NCBI GenBank assembly: GCA_034508935.3
Contig: CM067444.1
Span: 55,611,835-55,675,834, forward strand
Direction: 5' to 3'
Source: Berghia stephanieae
Taxonomy: Eukaryota > Mollusca > Gastropoda > Nudibranchia > Aeolidiidae
DNA length: 64,000 nucleotides
Position numbers and translations under genes: made by a program. This document shows, piece by piece, positions 59,301-64,000 of this stretch. A model generated the notes under the pieces. It saw nothing but the letters and a program-made list of their open reading frames with translations, was not told the origin of the DNA and did no database searches. The first letter of the stretch is position 1; each line of letters begins with the position of its first letter.

Positions 59301-62300
59301 TTTTATTGTTGATTTATGTGATCATTTTACAGATGTTCTGGGGATGTCAATATAAATGTATATATATCCATTTTGTATTACTCGAAATTTAATGATTCGA
59401 GAATTACTGGTCTTAAACCCTTTTTAACTGCTATAGCTGAGTAGTGGAAACGTATTCCAAATTGCGTCAATGCTGATAAAGTTAATTTTCTGTGGTTGGT
59501 GTCATGTATATAAATGATATGCTTTAAAAAAATATTTATTGCTTGTTCATTCAGTTGGTAGAGCATTAGCTTCACAATCAAAGGGACCATGATTGAACCC
59601 AGTTTTTTTATGACCCCCCTGTCCACCCAGCAGTAAGTGGGTAGCTGAGTCTGTTCAATTTGGTGGAAAGGAATTTGCAGTAGACTAGCATTCTATCCAA
59701 ATGGTAGCAAGCAATTGCTACTGTCCATTTCACGCTATAGAAACTGGGATAAAGTCCGGCTCCATGGGCCTAAGTGCTCTGAAGGACTACATACTACATG
59801 TAATTAATTGAGGAACTTTTATGATAGTGATTTTATCAAATACATTTATGTTATTATCTCTATCAGACTGGTCCTGTCCGCCTTTTTGTGCCTTATAAAA
59901 GAAGAAAGAAAGAATCAGAGGAGGGTTCTTTAGTTTCACCACCTAAAAAAGTCAGTCTTTCATCTTCCAAGGCTTCAGTTGGCTTGACTGTCCCAAAAGT
60001 GGAAGTAGATCAAAACAGTAAGTCTTCCTTTTTTTAAAAAAAAAATAAAAAAATTATGGAATGATAAGGGGAGGGTTCATATGCATAGTCCATATGATAT
60101 TAAAAAGTCAAAATTGTTCTCAAGATAATATGTAATCTTGATATACTTGTGATTTTTTTCTGAAAAGCATATGTTGTTACGGTTTGTTGTTTTTTGGGGG
60201 TTTTTTTTCGCAATCGCATTCATCATTTTCATTCATAATAAGTGATTGCTAAAGACAATGACTTTTGAATTTTAAGACTACTGCTTCCATTCTGAAAAAG
60301 GTAATATTACATGAATAGCTTAAAATCATTTCATTATGATCATGTCAGGTGAAAAATTGTTTGTTTATAGTCAAATGATTTCTCTCAAATTTATTGGGTG
60401 TTTTTTTAAAGATCCAGGTCAAGTTATTGTACCAATAGCCTCGGGTGCAGGGTCTGCCCCTTTGCAGAACACATCTTCCATTCAAAATGTTGCTGTGCAG
60501 AACCACGACAGTAAAGGAGAGATGGTTCATATTGTGGCAACTGATGCACAGGGAAATCTAGTCGCTGGAGGTCAGTTTATGAATAGTGTTGTTATTGTCA
60601 TCTGATCTTATCTCATCTTATCTTTTAAAAGGCTGACTATATTATAACAAGAAATGAAGTCAGTAGGAAAGTGCCCGGCGGGGTTGCACCAGTAAGGTCA
60701 CTGGTCCTTGCCTCCATCGCTGTCTCAAAGTTTTTATTCTCTGTTGTCTTCTGGCACTTTTCTACTCACTTCATTCTTGTTATTATCAACATAAGTGCCT
60801 GCTCCACTCTTTTTTCTGAATTAAAAATTCTTCCCAAATACCAGAGCATACTCAATGTCTATTTAGCTTAAATGCTGGCCAACTAATTTTGTGGCATTTG
60901 TGTGTGTTGAACCCATGACCTCAAGAAGTCGGGGAGAAGTGGCTCTCGATAGACTAGAATTTAAAGCAAATTTTTACGGGGTCGTGGATAGCTCATACGG
61001 TAGAGTCATGTTCTCCCAGGCCATAGTTGTTGTACCAGTAAGGTCGCAAGTCCCCATTGTCGCTGAGAAGTTTTTATTCTCTGTTGTCTTCTGGCACTTT
61101 CCTACTCACTTCTGTTATATTGGCAATTGCCTAAAAATAAACCTTTGAAAATCTCATTTAGTAACTTAGTAATCAGTTACAGTCGACTACGCTTGTAGCG
61201 ATGTCGTCGGGGGACCAGAAAAAAGATCGCTACATCTGAAGTTCGCTACAGCCTTTGGAAGAAAATTCAAGGGAAATAATTCTGACTATTCAACTTCGTT
61301 GTATTGAGTTACTGCCCTTATCTTGACAAAAATTCATCGTGAACACTGAGACAAATATTAGGTTTTTTTGTTTTTTGTTTTTTTTTTAATTTAATTTTTT
61401 TTTTTTTGTGTTTTTTTTTTTTTTGTTTTAAAAAAAACATTTTTTTTTTTTTGATTTTGTTTTGTTTTGTATTTTTTTTAAAAATTCTTTATTACATTTT
61501 TTATTACTTTATTCAAATAAACGGAACGATATCTGTATGTGAAACCCCATGCCAGGATGGTGCCACATTTGAGACATCATTATTAACTCTGCACAAGAAC
61601 GAGACAAGGGGACAAACACATATATCTCTTCAAAGAAAGCACAACGCGTTTTCCTCCTGTCGCCATTGTTAATTCGAGTTGTAGTTGTAGTCTGTGGTTG
61701 AGGCAACACACTTAATACACTGTACACTAGACTACAACACATGCGAGACAGCACACAAAGGCACTTGGAGAAGTGAGAGAGGTATATATATAGTAAAAGA
61801 ATAGAGTGAGAGTTCGTTTCGCGTTCATTTCGCTCTACTCTGATGCAACACACAAGACAATCAGCACACACATATTATATCAGTGGTACGTTACACACAC
61901 AAAGTGTATTGTATGTGTTGTATTGACACAGGTGCTTGGCGAAGTGAGAGAAGCAGTGAGGAGAGTGTGTTTCGCCGTGCCGCTCGTGACATCGTTACAA
62001 CTGTTATATTTTTACTATAAAGTATTATGGTCAGGGATAAGAATACGCATCACTATAACTGTCACGACGGATGTAGCGAAGTCATTACAACCGTTTGTAT
62101 TTTATTGAGTTACATGGGTGCCTGTTCTACAGAAAAAGATCGTTACTTCCGAAGATCACTGCAACCAACTTCGCTACAAGTGGAGTGAACTGTATAAAGA
62201 TTTATGAACCTCTCTCATCCAATTCCAAATCTGAGTGGAGCAACAGAACTTGTTTTCATTTCAAAGTTATATTTTGTGACATGGATGGTCATTATTTTCG

Positions 62301-63476
62301 GGTGTAAAGTTTAGGTTTTGACCTTGACACAGAGCCAATCCCTTTTTGATATATTTTTCTCTCCATTTATTTCAGATGCTGTGGTGATGACCCCATTCTC
62401 CCTGGCCCAGGCAAATCAGAAGGCAGGAGGGGGTCCAGTTGTCACAATGGATGTCATGGAGCAGAAGAATTGGTGGCAGTTGGAAGAGGTTACACATAAA
62501 TCTATTCTTTTTTTTATCTGGGTGGGGTTCCTGACCTCCCATAGTGGGCAGGGGGGTACATACTGTGTCTTCTATCCCCTTATATCTGTTTTCCAACATG
62601 CTTTCTGTCTTTTTCTTGGAATGAGATTACTTGGTTTTGTCCTGGCTCTGGCCGGAGTCCTAGCTGGGAGGGAAACAGTCAAATGCATAGTTATTATTTT
62701 GGGAGATGATATTTGTTATTTTGAATGTATAATGGAAGCATTTGAGTGTATTCCTCTTTGTTGGATTTTGTGTTTGTGTCCGGATAAGACTTATAGGTGA
62801 TCTCAAACTAAGTACATTGGTGGTATGCTCTTGGAATCTACATCTGATCCCTATTTGTTCCCAGTTCCCCTATGTCTTACTTTTTCTTTGGTGATTTAAT
62901 TGTAATTCTAGAACTTTTTACTATCCGATTTTCTTCCTTTTTACTGGCGCTGATATAACCTAAATGTGTTGCAAGCGCCGTAAAACCCTTAAAGACAAAA
63001 AAAAAATAAAAAAATTTTTAATACTCGTTTGAACATGCCTCTGCATTTAATTACATCATTTTGATGACTTTTGTTTCCCTTTTTCATTACGCTTAGTCCA
63101 GCTAATCTGATTTCTTTTCAGAAATCAATAAAATCTGGTTGTTATTGAAGGTGAATATAATAACGATAATAATAATGGACTCTAATAGTTATAGAGCGTA
63201 CAATATCCTCAACTATCAGACTCTTTGCGCTTATTAGTAAATAATTAAATCTGTAATTATATGTGTGTGAATACTTAATTTGACAGTATTTGATTTCTTA
63301 ACTGATGTAAATCCTCTCTCTCTCTTTCTCTTTATTTTCTGTAGATGGCTAATAACCTGCTTCAACAGGCCCAACAATTAAAAATTATGATAGAACAAGT
63401 CAAGCAGCAAAGTCTTATTGCAAAAGACTCTGCTGTCCAGCAGCTTCGGGCTCAAATGGAGAAAGAGAAGCAAGAC
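56371..63476 (+). CDS. DEAF1: DEAF1, deformed epidermal autoregulatory factor 1 homolog, first six coding exons (3' end outside window)
   Basis: Exons: 56371-56812, 58529-58737, 59867-60017, 60412-60570, 62376-62488, 63345-63476; all GT-AG with consistent phase, 402 codons so far. The chosen ATG at 56371 gives [16 protein letters not shown]; the codon just before it is GTG. A SAND domain spans roughly residues 125-212: the DNA-binding KDWK motif is at 177-180, followed by [14 protein letters not shown], and a Cys/His cluster ([11 protein letters not shown], 202-212) ends it. Then comes FVPYKRRKK, the nuclear-localisation-like basic stretch typical of DEAF1. Exon 5 carries NWWQLEE, and exon 6 a Gln/Lys-rich coiled-coil-like helix ([18 protein letters not shown]). 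The C-terminal MYND zinc finger of the family must lie past 64,000. In this family the protein binds TTCG-containing DNA in the nucleus and can repress its own promoter. Divergent neighbour: PATL1. Confidence 0.95.
57045..57165 (-). repeat. possible old SINE-A fragment in DEAF1 intron 1
   Basis: GTCGCCTGTTAGGCG followed at a distance by AACCAGGTACTCATTCACAC resembles the minus-strand middle of SINE-A. No head is recognisable. Confidence 0.45.
58950..59028. repeat. P1 hairpin family, single-arm copy
   Basis: CCTAAGGATTGAGAGTTTTT, ACAAGATGAGGGTT and GGACGAGTTTTCTGACC match a full arm of the palindrome. In DEAF1 intron 2. Confidence 0.72.
59545..59800 (+). mobile_element. SINE-C copy in DEAF1 intron 2
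   Basis: CATTCAGTTGGTAGAGCATT head, ATGATTGAACCCAG B-box-like, body AGTGGGTAGCTGAGTCTGTT and AATGGTAGCAAGCAATTGC; closes near GCTCTGAAGGACTACATACT. Ends 66 bp before exon 3. Confidence 0.75.
60660..60850 (+). mobile_element. SINE-B copy in DEAF1 intron 4
   Basis: ACCAGTAAGGTCACTGGTCC, then TTATTCTCTGTTGTCTTCTG and AAGTGCCTGCTCCACTC. The B box is decayed. Confidence 0.7.
60975..61118 (+). mobile_element. SINE-B copy in DEAF1 intron 4
   Basis: Head GTCGTGGATAGCTCATACGG, decayed B box AGGTCGCAAGTCCCC, body TTATTCTCTGTTGTCTTCTG. Same direction as the copy 130 bp to its left. Confidence 0.75.
61180..62192. mobile_element. non-autonomous pogo/Tigger-like element in DEAF1 intron 4
   Basis: 1,013 bp, flanked by TA (61178-61179, 62193-62194). 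Ends: CAGTCGACTACGCTTGTAGC on the left, CAGTTCACTCCACTTGTAGC as the reverse complement of the right. GCTACA-type motifs repeat inside both ends. T-rich tracts at 61,370-61,500. No transposase. Confidence 0.8.
62518..63013 (+). mobile_element. N-family retroposon, plus-strand copy in DEAF1 intron 5
   Basis: Begins CTGGGTGGGGTTCCTGACCT only 30 bp after DEAF1 exon 5 and ends GCAAGCGCCGTAAAACCC plus an A-rich tail. It is the only copy on the plus strand, so like the copies in PATL1 introns it lies in the direction of its host gene. No clear target duplication was found. Confidence 0.9.
63160..63237 (-). repeat. L2/CR1-like LINE 3' tail fragment
   Basis: On the minus strand AAGCGCAAAGAGTCTGATAG, then TACGCTCTATAACTATTAG and TCCATTATTATTATC parallel the 3' end of the LINE at 7860-7932 (AAGCGCTTAGAGTCTGG... 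GCGCTATATAA... (ATT)n). In DEAF1 intron 5. Confidence 0.65.
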
Positions 63477-63635
63477 GTAAGAGATTATTTTATAAGTTTT
63501 TCTAACTTTCATCTGCCTTTTATATTTGTACATGTAAAGTCCCTTTATTTAAAGCATCACTATCATTTTTCGCTCTCAACTTGTCATTGGTCTTTTATTA
63601 TTATTTTATCATTATTGTTGTTGTTGTGTTGTTGG

Positions 63636-63636
<1 letters not shown>

Positions 63637-63710
<74 letters not shown>

Positions 63711-63731
63711 TATTATTACTATTATTATTAT
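63637..63731. repeat. (TTA)n microsatellite in DEAF1 intron 6
   Basis: ~30 units, 160 bp after exon 6. A (GT)n run begins at 63981 and continues past the window end. Confidence 0.93.
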
Positions 63732-64000
63732 AAGAAATGTTCCGATTACGATCTGATCTTAAGTCCACTTGCATAGGATGATTATTATTGTTTTTGTTGT
63801 TTGTTTTTTAAAAGAATTTATCTTGTTCTTGTTCTTGTTCTCCTTTATCCTCTCCATCTTTCACAACATTCATTTATAATGTATGGCCCACTTTACTTCA
63901 CATACATAACATGACCAGTGGACCTTTTGACCAGAAATTTAATTTGTCTTTACTTACGAGTTTAGATGATGTGTTTGTGTATATATGTGTGTGTGTGTGT

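Overview
This is a window of animal nuclear DNA: two intron-rich host genes embedded in dense interspersed repeats. The protein-level matches (PATL1, DEAF1), a Nimb-type LINE with RNase H, tRNA-headed SINEs, and long (GA)n, (ATA)n and (ATCT)n arrays suggest a mollusc, most likely a gastropod. That identification is inference; no species diagnosis is possible from the sequence alone.

Layout. Positions 1-19,300 hold no host gene that I can support. They contain microsatellites, a broken L2/CR1-like LINE (6.2-7.9 kb), three families of tRNA-headed SINEs, and a cluster of a ~530-bp non-autonomous retroposon that I call the N family. From 55,940 back to 19,497 on the minus strand lies a complete 20-exon PATL1 gene (decapping activator Pat1, ~835 aa). 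Its introns carry most of the mobile DNA: a 5'-truncated Nimb-type LINE inserted in an N-family copy, a hAT-like element with an 8-bp target duplication, two inverted copies of a TIR element with 7-bp target duplications, a triple nest of small DNA elements, and a 2.9-kb pogo/Tigger transposon with matching ends and an open transposase frame. From 56,371 rightward on the plus strand lie the first six coding exons of DEAF1 (SAND-domain transcription factor); the MYND end lies beyond the window. The two start codons face away from each other 430 bp apart, so the genes probably share a bidirectional promoter.

How the parts relate. The N family and the Nimb LINE share nearly the same 3' end, including a GGCGCT...AGCGCC stem, so the LINE is the probable source of the reverse transcriptase that moves the N family; in this window that LINE has landed inside an N copy. 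The SINE-A family has a 3' end resembling that of the L2-like LINE, a possible second partnership. Several palindromic (fold-back) repeats and several pogo-like non-autonomous elements are also present. I saw no retrovirus, LTR element, Polinton or other capsid-bearing element, no CRISPR array, and no true tRNA or rRNA gene.
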